Positions 1 through 9,873 of a stretch of 60,481 bases of DNA are shown piece by piece. The notes under the pieces are model-generated. The model worked only from the letters and a program-made list of their open reading frames with translations. It was not told the origin of the DNA and searched no databases. Source of the DNA: Fibrobacter sp. Lineage in GTDB: Bacteria; Fibrobacterota; Fibrobacteria; Fibrobacterales; Fibrobacteraceae. The DNA lies in NCBI GenBank assembly GCA_017965445.1, contig JAGCPZ010000016.1, positions 1 through 60,481 on the forward strand, written 5' to 3'. The position numbers and the translations under genes were made by a program. How positions within the stretch are numbered: position 1 is the first letter of the stretch; each line of letters begins with the position of its first letter.

Positions 1-6
1 TGACAT
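1..6 (-). CDS. Start of a further nitrogenase-like subunit gene (partial)
   Basis: On the minus strand an ATG (complement of 4-6) followed by a Ser codon lies just after the stop of the NifD-like gene. A Shine-Dalgarno GGGAG (complement of 16-20) sits nine bases before it. Only two codons are in the window, so the product cannot be read. By gene order after nifH-nifD-like genes, a NifK-like partner subunit is expected; this is inference from context. Confidence 0.5.
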
Positions 7-23
7 TTTCGAAATCTCCCTTA

Positions 24-1628
24 TTATGCGTTTTCTGAATTAGATTCTTTGTCTTTGCTGAACTTGAGATTTCTCGGTTCAGGAAGGTCGTTAAGTGCTT
101 CCGGGTGATGTGTCAGGTAGAACGGATCGTCCTGGGCAAGCCACCAATCAGAATACGGGAGTTTCACATTACGTTTGAGAACTTGGTTAAACTTTGTACG
201 TGAAAGAACGCCCTTGAGCATTTCGCCAATGCGGAGGATACCTTGATAGCCCACCGGAATATGTTCGTCGCCCATGGTGAGAGTCGGGAATCCAAGGTGG
301 CCAGCAACAGAAGCAAGACCCGGATGGCGAATAAGCAAGAAGTCCGTCTTGGCACGCTTCAAAAGTTGCGGAAGCTGGAAGGCGCGAGTCTTACTTACAG
401 TATAGTGAGGAATATCGCCGTAAGTTTCCACAAGTTCCTTCAAGGTGTCTTGATGCTTTCCGGCACCGTCGTAAATGGGGTCATGGTGGAATACGAGAGC
501 GGCGTCGTGGCCAATTCCAAGTTCCGAAAGAACGCTGATAAGGCCGTGGGCATAAGCAGAACCCGTCATCACGATGCCGTTTTTGCCCTTGAAAAATTCG
601 CGGAGTTCAGCGAGCTTCGGAGCGATACGCTTGTGTTCGCTTTCGATGTATTCTTCGACTTCTTTTTCCTTGCTCACCACTTTTGCAATAGCGCGGAGCC
701 ATTCGTCGGTACCCTTGATGCCGTATGGCTGCGGAGCGTCGATTTGCGGAACACCGAAGGATTCTTCAAGTGCTGTCGCCATGTAGCCGCCCAAAGTATC
801 GCAGAAGGTCGCGGTCGCGACAGCTTCAGAAGCCTGGCGAATTTCTTCGAAAGATGCGGTATCCAAGAGGTAGTTTACGCGGAGCCCAAGCGGAGCAAGC
901 ATTTCAGAGAAGTAGTCCGTTCCCCAAAGGGCGACGATGTTCAACAAGTCATTCTGCTTCTTTTTCGGGTGACGTTCCACAATCTGACGAAGAACGCCGT
1001 GGAACGCGATATCGAAACCTGTGGACCAGTGCTTGGAACGGAAACCTTCGCAGTGCAGCGGAATTATAGGCACGCCAACTTCCGGTTCCATTTCTTCGGC
1101 GACGGAGTCAATATCTTCACCGATAATAGCGGTAGCGCAAGCCATGCCAATGAAAATCGCCTTGGGATTGTAGCGTTCCTTCGCATCGCGAATCGTTTGG
1201 CGGAGCTTTTCGGAAGCGCCAAACACCATGTCCTGTTCTTTAAGGTTGGTGCTGATGTTCAACGTATTTTGCAAGGGCTTGCCGCGGCGCTTAAGGCCTA
1301 CGTGCATAGAGAGGTTGAATTTAGAGTTTTCGCCGCTACAACCGATAGGAGAGTGGTCAATCAAGGCGCAGTCCGTGAGGTTTCCCACCTGACACTGAAC
1401 AATGGCATTGGAGCACATGGTTTCTTGGTTGAGCGGAGAAGCGAGTTCGCAAAGTTTACAGCCGGCTCCCTTGCTAGCGCAGCTACCGTGCTTTTTCGCA
1501 CTGCGCTCGTCGTAAGCCGATTCCTTGATCAGGTCGCTGGCTTTACCATCCCAGCCGATAATTGTACCCAGTCGATATTCACGGTTTTCGACTGAGGTCA
1601 TGTTCAAATTAATATTAGTTGATGCCAT
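24..1628 (-). CDS. NifD-like subunit of a nitrogenase-like reductase (group IV type)
   Basis: 534-residue component-1 homologue of the nitrogenase superfamily, cytoplasmic. P-cluster-type cysteines align at C72, C97 (HSPIGCSG) and C164 (GMACATAIIGED); cofactor ligands align at C276 (TFCDTLGGYM) and H456 (GDEHIPVGYQG). The stretch CEGFR (193-197) matches the block that in Azotobacter NifD leads to Gln191 and His195, but here those positions are W201 and F205, so ordinary N2 reduction is unlikely. An extra N-terminal cysteine group is present (C50, C57, C60). Start chosen for the strong AGGAGGT upstream. It follows the NifH-like gene by 26 bp. Known relatives of this class include methylthio-alkane reductases (MarD); assignment to that reaction is inference, helped by the neighbouring C-S lyase. 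Confidence 0.85.
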   Translation of the reverse strand: MASTNINLNMTSVENREYRLGTIIGWDGKASDLIKESAYDERSAKKHGSCASKGAGCKLCELASPLNQETMCSNAIVQCQVGNLTDCALIDHSPIGCSGENSKFNLSMHVGLKRRGKPLQNTLNISTNLKEQDMVFGASEKLRQTIRDAKERYNPKAIFIGMACATAIIGEDIDSVAEEMEPEVGVPIIPLHCEGFRSKHWSTGFDIAFHGVLRQIVERHPKKKQNDLLNIVALWGTDYFSEMLAPLGLRVNYLLDTASFEEIRQASEAVATATFCDTLGGYMATALEESFGVPQIDAPQPYGIKGTDEWLRAIAKVVSKEKEVEEYIESEHKRIAPKLAELREFFKGKNGIVMTGSAYAHGLISVLSELGIGHDAALVFHHDPIYDGAGKHQDTLKELVETYGDIPHYTVSKTRAFQLPQLLKRAKTDFLLIRHPGLASVAGHLGFPTLTMGDEHIPVGYQGILRIGEMLKGVLSRTKFNQVLKRNVKLPYSDWWLAQDDPFYLTHHPEALNDLPEPRNLKFSKDKESNSENA

Positions 1629-1654
1629 AGAATTTTACCTCCTGCCAATCAGCG

Positions 1655-2899
<1,245 letters not shown>

Positions 2900-3772
2900 A
2901 TGGCAATAGATCAAGATACTGTTTTTAGAGAACATCCCTGTTTTGGCGCGTGTAAGAAACGAAAAGGGCGCATCCACTTGCCTGTTTCGCCGGGTTGTAA
3001 TATCGAATGTCGCTTCTGTGACCGTCGCATCAATGAAGATGCTCAGGTTCCTGGAAATACAAGTAAAGTAATCAAACCGGAAGAAGCGTGCGGGTACATC
3101 CGCAAGGCTCTGGAATACGTACCAGAACTTACCACCGTGGGAATTGCTGGACCTGGCGACACGTTGGCGACGCCTTTTGCTTTGGACACGTTCCGACTTG
3201 TCAAAAAAGAGTTCCCACATTTACTCCGTTGCATGAGCACCAATGGGCTTTTGCTGAACGACAGGGCGGAAGAAGTTATTGATGTCGGTATCGATACGCT
3301 TACAGTGACCGTAAACGCTGTGGATCCCGAAATAGAAGCGATGATTAACGCCAGAATTTTTTATCGCGGCAAAACCTACACAGGCGTCGAAGCTGCGAAA
3401 ATCCTTATTCACAACCAGTTGGAAGGCATTCGCAAGGTTGCCGCCAGCGGGACGTTGGTGAAGGTGAATACCGTGCTTTGCCCAGGCATCAACGACAAGC
3501 ATATCGAAGAAACGGCAGCGACGGTTCGCGAAGCGGGTGCGATTATTTACAACATCATTCCGCTCATTCCTCAGAACGGATTCAAGGACCTGCCCGCTCC
3601 GAGTGCAAAGGCGCTTGCAATTGCACAGGAAGATGCCGGAGTATTTATCAACGTCTTTAAACATTGCGCGCACTGCCGTGCTGATGCTGTCGGCGTCCCG
3701 GGCGTGTATGACATTGGCGCACAAATATACATGGACCGAATCCGTGTAAAGGAGACTTTTTCACATGGCTAA
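2900..3772 (+). CDS. NifB-like radical SAM cofactor maturase
   Basis: 290-residue radical SAM protein. The CX3CX2C motif is at C33, C37 and C40 (SPGCNIECRFC), with the NifB-typical HPC motif before it (residues 12-14) and the CRADAVG motif near the C-terminus (after HCAH). NifB fuses two [4Fe-4S] clusters with a carbide to make the 8Fe NifB-co precursor; its presence implies that the nitrogenase-like enzyme carries a NifB-derived cofactor. It lacks the fused NifX domain of many NifBs, but a separate NifX-like gene overlaps its last 8 bp. Upstream Shine-Dalgarno is weak (GAGAG). Divergent from the NifH-like gene. Confidence 0.92.
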   Translation: MAIDQDTVFREHPCFGACKKRKGRIHLPVSPGCNIECRFCDRRINEDAQVPGNTSKVIKPEEACGYIRKALEYVPELTTVGIAGPGDTLATPFALDTFRLVKKEFPHLLRCMSTNGLLLNDRAEEVIDVGIDTLTVTVNAVDPEIEAMINARIFYRGKTYTGVEAAKILIHNQLEGIRKVAASGTLVKVNTVLCPGINDKHIEETAATVREAGAIIYNIIPLIPQNGFKDLPAPSAKALAIAQEDAGVFINVFKHCAHCRADAVGVPGVYDIGAQIYMDRIRVKETFSHG

Positions 3773-4154
3773 ATATAAGGTCGCGGTGGCGACAAACGAT
3801 GAGGTGAACGTCAACGTTCATTTTGGGCATGCGGCGGCATTCGACATTTATGAAGTCGATGATGCTAGCGGAAAATTCGAGAAGATTGAAGTTCGTGTAA
3901 AGCCGGAACATTGTGACGGATCTTGCGGAAGCCGTGACGAAGAGCATTTGTCGATGCTCTCTGCCGCAAAAAATCTCTCCGATTTGGATTACGTTCTTTG
4001 CGAGCAGATTGGCCCGCAGGCAATCCGTGCCCTGGCCCGTTACAATGTACGTGCATTCGATATCGCGCTTCCTATTGGCGAAGCGATTGCGAAAATAAAC
4101 TTATATCGGAATAAAATTGCACAACGTGCCTTGAGGCTGGGCGAAAAATCTTGA
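3765..4154 (+). CDS. NifX/NifB-C-terminal family protein (dinitrogenase cofactor carrier)
   Basis: 129-residue small alpha/beta protein of the dinitrogenase iron-molybdenum cofactor biosynthesis family. Recognisable features are the N-terminal AVATND strand, NVHFGHAAAFDIYEV and the closing GEAIAKI. A local CDGSCGS motif (about 47-53) adds two cysteines. It starts inside the NifB-like gene (ATG in the ATGGCTAA overlap) behind AAGGAG at about 3750, so the two are translationally coupled. Family members bind NifB-co or related clusters; here it likely holds or delivers the cofactor. It is shorter than NifX/NifY proteins with extra domains. Confidence 0.85.
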   Translation: MAKYKVAVATNDEVNVNVHFGHAAAFDIYEVDDASGKFEKIEVRVKPEHCDGSCGSRDEEHLSMLSAAKNLSDLDYVLCEQIGPQAIRALARYNVRAFDIALPIGEAIAKINLYRNKIAQRALRLGEKS

Positions 4155-4170
4155 AATGGCGAAACGGATA

Positions 4171-4197
4171 CTTCTTATAGATTGAAGCTATAAGAAG
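4171..4197. promoter_or_regulatory. Perfect inverted repeat, candidate LysR operator
   Basis: Arms CTTCTTATAG (4171-4180) and CTATAAGAAG (4188-4197) with a 7-base spacer. The inner part reads TATAG-N7-CTATA, a LysR-type T-N11-A box. There is no T-run after it, so a terminator for the preceding NifX-like gene is less likely. It lies about 20 bp upstream of the lyase promoter. Confidence 0.6.
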
Positions 4198-4213
4198 CCC
4201 TAAAAATATAGTA

Positions 4214-4243
4214 TTGGACAAAGCTATAAATTCCTTCTATATT
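4214..4243 (+). promoter_or_regulatory. Promoter of the C-S lyase gene with overlapping TATA palindrome
   Basis: A -35-like TTGGAC at 4214-4219 and a -10 TATATT at 4238-4243, spaced by 18 bases. The spacer contains CTATAAATTCCTTC (4224-4237), nearly identical to the palindrome core at 2631-2644. The same -35, spacer length, CCTTC and -10 recur at 7517-7546. Confidence 0.6.
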
Positions 4244-4296
4244 GTAAACTCTAGCAAGGGAATTGTAACTGCGAAAGCTAGCAAGGAAGGCGTGCA

Positions 4297-5505
4297 ATGT
4301 CAGAAATTAAAGAACGAAACATCGATTTTGATACAGTTATTGAACGCCATCATACGAATTCCCTTAAGTATGATTTTGCAATAGAACATGGTGTCTTAAA
4401 GCCGGGCGATGATCCGGCCAGTATCCTTCCGCTATGGGTTGCGGATATGGATTTCAAGACAACTTCGTTTGTGGAGGACGCACTGGTTCGCGTTGCAGAG
4501 CATGGTGTATTCGGCTATAGCGATACGAAGGAAGATTACTTCCAGGTGCTTCGCCATTTTTTTCGCCGTCGTCACAATTACGAAATCGAAAGTTCAAGAT
4601 GGGTCATTAAAATTCCGGGGGTCATGTTTGGGCTTGGAGCGGCTATAAAGGCGTACACGAACGAGGGCGATTCCGTACTCATCCAAGAGCCGGTCTATAT
4701 GCATTTTGCTGACGTGATTCACCTCAACAATCGTAAACTTGTGAGTAGTGACCTCGTTTACGGCGAAGACGGACGCTATCATATTGACTTTGACGATTTT
4801 GAAAAAAAGATTGTGGAGAACAACGTAAAGCTTTTCTTGCTTTGCAATCCGCACAATCCCGTTTGTCGAGCTTGGACCCGCGATGAACTCTTGCGTCTTG
4901 GAGAAATCTGTTTAAAGTACAACGTCATTGTCGTGAGCGATGAAATTCATAGCGATTTTGTATTCGAAGGTTCGCACACTGTATTCGGATCCTTGAGCGA
5001 AGCTTTGGCGGATATTTCCGTTATCGTTACCGCTCCGACAAAAACGTTCAATTTGGCGGGTGTCCAGATAGCGCACGCGTTCATAAAAAATCAGGCTCTT
5101 CGCCGGTCGTTCCGCAAGCAAGCCTATGCAACAGGTTATGGCCTAGTCAACGTTTTTGGAATCGTGTCGGCTCAGGCGGCGTACGCCAATGGCGATGTCT
5201 GGCTAGACGCTCTCTTGAAATACCTCAGAGGAAACATTGAATACATCGAAAAATTTACCCGCGATAATTTGAAGGGTGTAAAGCTTGTGCCCATGGAAGC
5301 CACCTATTTGGCATGGTTGGACTTTAACGGGACGGGACTCTCTTCAAGTGAAATCCACGATTTGATTCGCAACAAAGCGCACCTTTGGCTTAACGACGGG
5401 ACTCTTTTTGGCGCAGCGGGAGACGGATTCCAAAGGCTAAATCTCGCATGCCCGCGAAGCATTCTCGTCGAAGCGCTAAACAGATTAAAAGTTGCCCTAG
5501 GTTGA
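4297..5505 (+). CDS. PatB/MalY-type PLP C-S lyase (cystathionine beta-lyase family)
   Basis: 402-residue fold-type I aminotransferase-like enzyme. The PLP lysine is K249 in TAPTKTFNLAG; other family blocks are LWVADMDF near the N-terminus, CNPHNPV and SDEIHSDFVF. PatB/MalY enzymes cleave C-S bonds of cystathionine, cysteine or S-substituted cysteines, giving a thiol or H2S, pyruvate and ammonia. The ATG has AAGGAAGG upstream. Placed between the nitrogenase-like locus and a LysR gene, and sharing a palindrome with the NifB-like promoter region, it may feed or complement sulfur metabolism of that locus; this is inference. An aminotransferase activity cannot be excluded. Confidence 0.88.
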   Translation: MSEIKERNIDFDTVIERHHTNSLKYDFAIEHGVLKPGDDPASILPLWVADMDFKTTSFVEDALVRVAEHGVFGYSDTKEDYFQVLRHFFRRRHNYEIESSRWVIKIPGVMFGLGAAIKAYTNEGDSVLIQEPVYMHFADVIHLNNRKLVSSDLVYGEDGRYHIDFDDFEKKIVENNVKLFLLCNPHNPVCRAWTRDELLRLGEICLKYNVIVVSDEIHSDFVFEGSHTVFGSLSEALADISVIVTAPTKTFNLAGVQIAHAFIKNQALRRSFRKQAYATGYGLVNVFGIVSAQAAYANGDVWLDALLKYLRGNIEYIEKFTRDNLKGVKLVPMEATYLAWLDFNGTGLSSSEIHDLIRNKAHLWLNDGTLFGAAGDGFQRLNLACPRSILVEALNRLKVALG

Positions 5506-5523
5506 ACGCCTAGTGCAACAGAG

Positions 5524-5567
5524 GCCTTCAGGATGCTTAGAATCCACCTGGAGGCTTCTTCTTTTTT
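5524..5567 (+). terminator. Intrinsic terminator after the C-S lyase gene
   Basis: Stem GCCTTCAGG (5524-5532) with CCTGGAGGC (5547-5555), one G-T wobble, followed by a T-rich run at 5556-5567. Confidence 0.75.
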
Positions 5568-5584
5568 AAATATTCCTACCTTAT

Positions 5585-5615
5585 ATATAGGATTTTGAAA
5601 TACTTTTTCCTATAT
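5585..5615. promoter_or_regulatory. Inverted repeat before the LysR gene, candidate autoregulatory site
   Basis: Perfect arms ATATAGGA (5585-5592) and TCCTATAT (5608-5615) with a 15-base spacer, 57 bp before the regulator start. The TATAG half-site is the same as in the palindromes at 2629 and 4171, though the spacing is wider. Confidence 0.55.
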
Positions 5616-5671
5616 TTGTGCAGGAAAATAACGAAACGTCAACCATTCAACCCTTTAACCGAGCCTTAAAA

Positions 5672-6616
5672 ATGACATTACAACAATTACGCTACGCAAT
5701 CGGCATTGCCAAAGTAGGCTCCTTCAACAAGGCTGCCGAAACGTTGTTCATATCCCAGCCGTCATTGACGACTGCAATCCACGATCTCGAAGACGAAATC
5801 GGCATTACGATTTTCAACCGAACGAGTCGCGGTGTAACGCTTACGCCCGAAGGCGAAGAATTCATTGCTCGCGCAAATGAACTCTACAATCACTACGAAT
5901 CGGTTCTGGAACGCTATAGCAAGGAAGAACAGAAGAAAAAGAGATTTGCTGTCTCGACACAGCACTATTCCTTCGCTGTCAAGTCCTTCGTGAACATGGT
6001 CAAAAAGTTCAACATCGACGACTACGAATTCGCTCTCCGCGAAACAAAGACGAAGGAAGTCATCGACGATGTGACGAGTCTCCGTAGCGAAATAGGAATT
6101 ATTTATCTTAGCGATTTCAACCGCAAGTATATCACGTACTTGTTGAAGGAACACGAACTCGTTTTCCAGAAACTGATTGACTGCAATGCGTATGCGTACA
6201 TGTGGAAAAATAATCCGCTTGCAAACAAGCCTTACGTGAATCTCGAAGACCTTTCGGAATATCCGTGCCTTTCTTTTGAACAGGGTGAAAGCGGTAACTA
6301 CTACTTCGCCGAAGAAATTTTAAGTACGAACGAATACCACAAGACAATCAAGGCGAATGACCGTGCCACGATGCTGAATTTGATGGTGGGCCTCAATGGT
6401 TACACGCTCTGCTCCGGCATCATCAGCGAAGAAATCAACGGTTCCGATTACGTCGCTGTCCCGTTCAAGAACGCAAATGGTGAAAATGACCGCAAGATGG
6501 AAATCGGTTATATTACCAAGAAAAACTTTATGTTAAGCACCATCTGCCGCATTTACATCCGCGAGATGGAAGAATATTTGAAGGCTTACACGGCCGACCA
6601 CATAAACGATGCATAG
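5672..6616 (+). CDS. LysR-family transcriptional regulator
   Basis: 314 residues from the ATG at 5672, chosen because MTLQQLRYAIGIAKVGSFNKAA is the classical LysR N-terminus; an upstream GTG at 5618 would add an atypical tail lying next to the palindrome. The winged HTH spans about 1-60 (SFNKAAETLFISQPSLT), followed by a ligand-binding domain to the end. Likely regulates the adjacent C-S lyase and the nitrogenase-like genes through the TATAG boxes; no effector can be read from the sequence. No strong Shine-Dalgarno is present. Confidence 0.88.
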   Translation: MTLQQLRYAIGIAKVGSFNKAAETLFISQPSLTTAIHDLEDEIGITIFNRTSRGVTLTPEGEEFIARANELYNHYESVLERYSKEEQKKKRFAVSTQHYSFAVKSFVNMVKKFNIDDYEFALRETKTKEVIDDVTSLRSEIGIIYLSDFNRKYITYLLKEHELVFQKLIDCNAYAYMWKNNPLANKPYVNLEDLSEYPCLSFEQGESGNYYFAEEILSTNEYHKTIKANDRATMLNLMVGLNGYTLCSGIISEEINGSDYVAVPFKNANGENDRKMEIGYITKKNFMLSTICRIYIREMEEYLKAYTADHINDA

Positions 6617-6658
6617 CACTGTCCCGGTGAAACGCCGGGATTTTCTATAATTGGTTCC

Positions 6659-7483
6659 ATGTCTCTCAGTTCCAGTATTTTCAATCGCACGTCGCTCCTG
6701 CTTGGAGACGACATTATGGAAAGTATTTACAAGAAACGAGTCATCATCTTCGGGCTCGGCGGAGTCGGCAGTTGGTGCGCCGAAAGTCTCGTACGCTCGG
6801 GAATTCAGGAACTGGTCCTTGTCGATTCGGATCGCGTGTGCGTTACCAACGTGAACAGGCAACTGATGGCCACCACAAAAACAGTAGGGCAGGTCAAAGT
6901 CGAAGTTCTCAAGAACCGCTTGCTCGAAATCAATCCGCATGCAAACATCGTTGCCTTGCAAGACATCTACGAAGAAGCCAATACGGATAAATTCCAACTT
7001 GATACGTTTGACTACATCATCGATGCTATTGACAGCCTCGAAAACAAAATGCAGTTGCTGTATCACGCTTCGCAAACCAAGGCTACCGTATTTTCGTCAA
7101 TGGGCGCGGCATTAAAAATGGACCCTACGCGAATCAAGGTCGCTGAATTCTGGAAGGTCACTGGCTGCCCACTCGGGCGCGCCCTCCGCGACAAGATTAA
7201 ACGCAAAAAGCTTTGGCCCAAGAAAAAAATCATGTGCGTCTATAGCGACGAGCTCCTGAAAAACCGTGGCAAGAATTCATCGTGCGGTACGGCGGCATGC
7301 ATGTGTCCCAAGATTCGTCAAGAACGAAGCGAGGCGGAACTGAAAAACGCAGAACTTGTCGATCACGAATGGTGCAGCAGCAAGGCTCAAATCAACGGAA
7401 CCATGGCACATGCCACAGCTATTTTCGGTTTCATGATTGCAGGGCTTGTCATGCAGGACATTTATCAGAAATCTTTGTTATAA
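6659..7483 (+). CDS. tcdA: tRNA threonylcarbamoyladenosine dehydratase (TcdA/CsdL)
   Basis: 274-residue E1-like (ThiF/MoeB fold) enzyme that dehydrates t6A37 of tRNA to the cyclic ct6A form using ATP. The nucleotide-binding GLGGVGS lies at about residues 32-38, followed by DSDRVCVTNVNRQ. The start at 6659 gives the usual TcdA opening with RTSLLLGDD. A cysteine-rich insertion, CGTAACMC (about residues 208-215), is present. It stands 42 bp after the LysR gene; relation to sulfur metabolism is not needed, since this is a housekeeping tRNA gene. Confidence 0.88.
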   Translation: MSLSSSIFNRTSLLLGDDIMESIYKKRVIIFGLGGVGSWCAESLVRSGIQELVLVDSDRVCVTNVNRQLMATTKTVGQVKVEVLKNRLLEINPHANIVALQDIYEEANTDKFQLDTFDYIIDAIDSLENKMQLLYHASQTKATVFSSMGAALKMDPTRIKVAEFWKVTGCPLGRALRDKIKRKKLWPKKKIMCVYSDELLKNRGKNSSCGTAACMCPKIRQERSEAELKNAELVDHEWCSSKAQINGTMAHATAIFGFMIAGLVMQDIYQKSLL

Positions 7484-7516
7484 CTTTTCTCTATAATTTA
7501 CTCTAAAAACAAAGTA

Positions 7517-7546
7517 TTGGACAAACTCATTTTTGCCTTCTATATT
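7517..7546 (+). promoter_or_regulatory. Promoter of the DUF4418-ABC operon
   Basis: TTGGAC (7517-7522), 18-base spacer ending in CCTTC, and TATATT (7541-7546). Identical -35, -10, spacing and flanking AGTA before the -35 to the promoter at 4214. This also argues that translation begins downstream at 7577, not inside the promoter. Confidence 0.65.
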
Positions 7547-7576
7547 TGGCTTCGAACAAATCATAAGGAGGCGATT

Positions 7577-8002
7577 ATGACAAACGGATTATTTTTTGGA
7601 TCTATAACGGTTGCTTTCGGCACAATTGTATCGTTACTTTCATTCGTCCTGCTTCCATTTTGCAATCCTGGTCATATGGTGATGCGTTGCCATTATACTT
7701 CTGTCGTTGATGGATTTGTCGGCATTGCAATTGCGTTAATCGGTATTGCATACTTGTTGTTGCCCAGGATTCACAAAGCTTTGACCTATGTCGTGATTGT
7801 TGCTGGCGTCTTGACATCGCTTGTTCCCACGGTAATTGTTGGCGTCTGTAAGCATCCGTTCATGCACTGCCATTCGATTTCGTCCCCAGTTCTTCAACTA
7901 GTCGGGATTATCATTGCTCTATTTGGTGTGGCTAATATTGCCTTTTTGGAGAGCCGCAACTTTGAACCGGAGGATTTTACTAATGAAAAACACAACGTTT
8001 AA
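7577..8002 (+). CDS. DUF4418-like four-helix membrane protein
   Basis: 141 residues from the ATG at 7577 with AAGGAGG at 7565-7571. Four hydrophobic segments are visible (roughly 7-27, 45-65, 73-92 and 110-130). Extracytoplasmic or interface loops carry paired motifs CNPGHMVMRCHY and CKHPFMHCH, rich in Cys, His and Met, which would suit metal or thiol binding. It overlaps the following permease gene by 20 bp, so the two are coupled. Members of this family are usually found with such ABC permease/ATPase pairs; the function is unknown. Confidence 0.7.
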   Translation: MTNGLFFGSITVAFGTIVSLLSFVLLPFCNPGHMVMRCHYTSVVDGFVGIAIALIGIAYLLLPRIHKALTYVVIVAGVLTSLVPTVIVGVCKHPFMHCHSISSPVLQLVGIIIALFGVANIAFLESRNFEPEDFTNEKHNV

Positions 8003-9173
8003 AATTATATATACCAATTTTTGGAGTCATCCTGTCCGTAGTTTGGGATTAGTTATCCTGACGGCAATAGCCTCGGCATCGTTACTTACGAGTGTTCTTT
8101 TTTCCAAGAGCCTCGATACCGGTTTTGAACAACTTTCTTCACGCATGGGAGCGGACTTGCTCATTGTCCCAGGCGAAACGGAAGTCAGTGACCAGCCCGT
8201 ACTATTGCAGGGTGGATTGAGCCACAGTTCACTTCCTCACGAAGTTTTGGAATTTACCCGGAACATTCCGGGAATCCGCATTGCGTCACCGCAATTTTAC
8301 TTTACGACACTTAGTGCAAGCTGCTGCGATGAAAAAGTCAACATTATAGGTTTTGATTCCAAGACCGATTTTACCATCAAGCCGTGGATTCGCAAGACTT
8401 ATAAAAAAGATTTCCTTCCTGGTTCAGTTATTGCCGGTAGCGATATAAACATCGACAAGTCTGGGAAAATCAAATTTTTCGATCAGGAATTCACTGTTGT
8501 CGGAAGCCTTGAACCGCTAGGAAACAAGCTTGACCAGGCGATTTTTGCAGACATCGAGACCATCGAAATTTTCCGCAAGGCTGCCGCAAGCAAGGGGTAC
8601 AATTTCATATCCGTAAATGAACCTTCCGCAATTCTTGCGAATCTCGAAGAAAATGCCGACTTCGAAAAGATTTCGCAAAAACTGTACGGGAGGTTCGACA
8701 ACTTGCAGGTCGTTCCGCGTAAGAACATGTTCGATAGCGTTATCGCAACTGCAGCTTCGTTCAAGATTGCGGTTTGGGCAATTGCGGGAATTTTCTTGCT
8801 CATCGCGATTGCCGCTGTGACTATTGCTTTTTCCATTTCGACGAATGAACGCAAGAAGGAGTTTGCGACGCTCCTCATCATCGGTGCGGCTCGCAAAAAA
8901 CTCTCGAACATCGTCCTTGGTGAATCCCTGCTTATCAGCGGGAGCGGAGCCATTGCCGGAACGCTTTTGGGAACTGTGGCCATCATTTCTTTCCGGTTCT
9001 TGATTCAAGAAAACATAAACATTCCTTTTGTACTCCCGAACGTATTCGCCATCTTTCTTGCGATTGTCGGAGCGTTGTTCGTCCCTGCTATTTTCGGGAC
9101 GCTGGCCTCGTACCGCATTGCCAGAAAAGTTGGAAAGATTGACGTTTACACCGCATTAAAGGAGGACGCTTAA
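7983..9173 (+). CDS. ABC transporter permease, FtsX/MacB type
   Basis: 396 residues from the ATG at 7983 (GGAGG just upstream, inside the DUF4418 gene). One N-terminal membrane helix (about 17-37), a large extracytoplasmic domain (about 40-255) and three C-terminal helices, the FtsX topology. The periplasmic part has a CC pair in SASCCDEKV. Such permeases act in export, lipoprotein release or mechanotransmission rather than uptake. Stop and next start overlap as TAATG. Substrate unknown. Confidence 0.85.
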   Translation: MKNTTFKIIYTNFWSHPVRSLGLVILTAIASASLLTSVLFSKSLDTGFEQLSSRMGADLLIVPGETEVSDQPVLLQGGLSHSSLPHEVLEFTRNIPGIRIASPQFYFTTLSASCCDEKVNIIGFDSKTDFTIKPWIRKTYKKDFLPGSVIAGSDINIDKSGKIKFFDQEFTVVGSLEPLGNKLDQAIFADIETIEIFRKAAASKGYNFISVNEPSAILANLEENADFEKISQKLYGRFDNLQVVPRKNMFDSVIATAASFKIAVWAIAGIFLLIAIAAVTIAFSISTNERKKEFATLLIIGAARKKLSNIVLGESLLISGSGAIAGTLLGTVAIISFRFLIQENINIPFVLPNVFAIFLAIVGALFVPAIFGTLASYRIARKVGKIDVYTALKEDA

Positions 9174-9856
9174 TGATACTTAATGGAAACAACATAACAA
9201 AGCAATATACACGACGTGGCGAAAAGTTTAATGCGGTCAACAATGCCGATTTCTTCGCATGGTCTGGAGACTTCACCGTCATTTTCGGGGAATCTGGAAG
9301 TGGAAAGAGTACGCTCCTGAATACGCTTGCCGGTGTCACCGAGCCCACGTCGGGAAGTATCGAAATTGACGGACAGCCCATCTTTGCGCTCAAGGACGAA
9401 GAACGAGCCCTTCTGCGAAATGAACGCATTGGTTACATTCCGCAAAATACGGCGACGCTCCCGGCGTTTACCGTTGCCGAGAATATAACTTTGTCCTCGT
9501 CCTTGTATAATAAGAAGGTGGATAAGGCGCATATCGGAGCGTTGTTGAATAAGCTTGGAATATCGCACTTGGCCAACGAATATCCGCAAAATCTATCTGG
9601 AGGGGAGTTGCGTCGCGTTTCCATCGCGAGGGCTTTGGCGAATAAACCGGATTTGATTATTGCCGACGAACCGACAAGTAATCTCGACGAAGAAAACAGC
9701 CATAAGGTTTATCGCCTTTTTGCACGGCTGGCGAGGACGGGTGTTTCTGTCATTATCGCCACGCATGACAAAAACGCATTCGGTTACAGCAACCGCGTTT
9801 ACCACATGAAATCGGGCGCGCTCATCCCTGATGTCGGCGAATACGGCAACTTGTAA
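9173..9856 (+). CDS. ABC transporter ATP-binding protein, LolD/MacB type
   Basis: 227-residue ATPase. Walker A is GESGSGKST (about 38-46), signature LSGGELRR, Walker B LIIADEPTSNLDEE and the His switch IATHDK. It pairs with the FtsX-like permease just upstream by a TAATG overlap. Length and motifs match LolD/MacB-type ATPases. With the DUF4418 protein it would form a three-part membrane machine controlled by the promoter at 7517. Confidence 0.9.
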   Translation: MILNGNNITKQYTRRGEKFNAVNNADFFAWSGDFTVIFGESGSGKSTLLNTLAGVTEPTSGSIEIDGQPIFALKDEERALLRNERIGYIPQNTATLPAFTVAENITLSSSLYNKKVDKAHIGALLNKLGISHLANEYPQNLSGGELRRVSIARALANKPDLIIADEPTSNLDEENSHKVYRLFARLARTGVSVIIATHDKNAFGYSNRVYHMKSGALIPDVGEYGNL

Positions 9857-9873
9857 AATTCTAACTTTGGGTC

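Noticed and set aside
243..1595. Long plus-strand ORF (450 codons) across the NifD-like gene
   Set aside because: It is a shadow of the minus-strand gene, whose cysteine ligands and ribosome site are unmistakable; the plus-strand product has no family features.
4171..4197. Intrinsic terminator after the NifX-like gene
   Set aside because: The hairpin is perfect but no T-run follows; the TATAG half-sites make an operator more likely.
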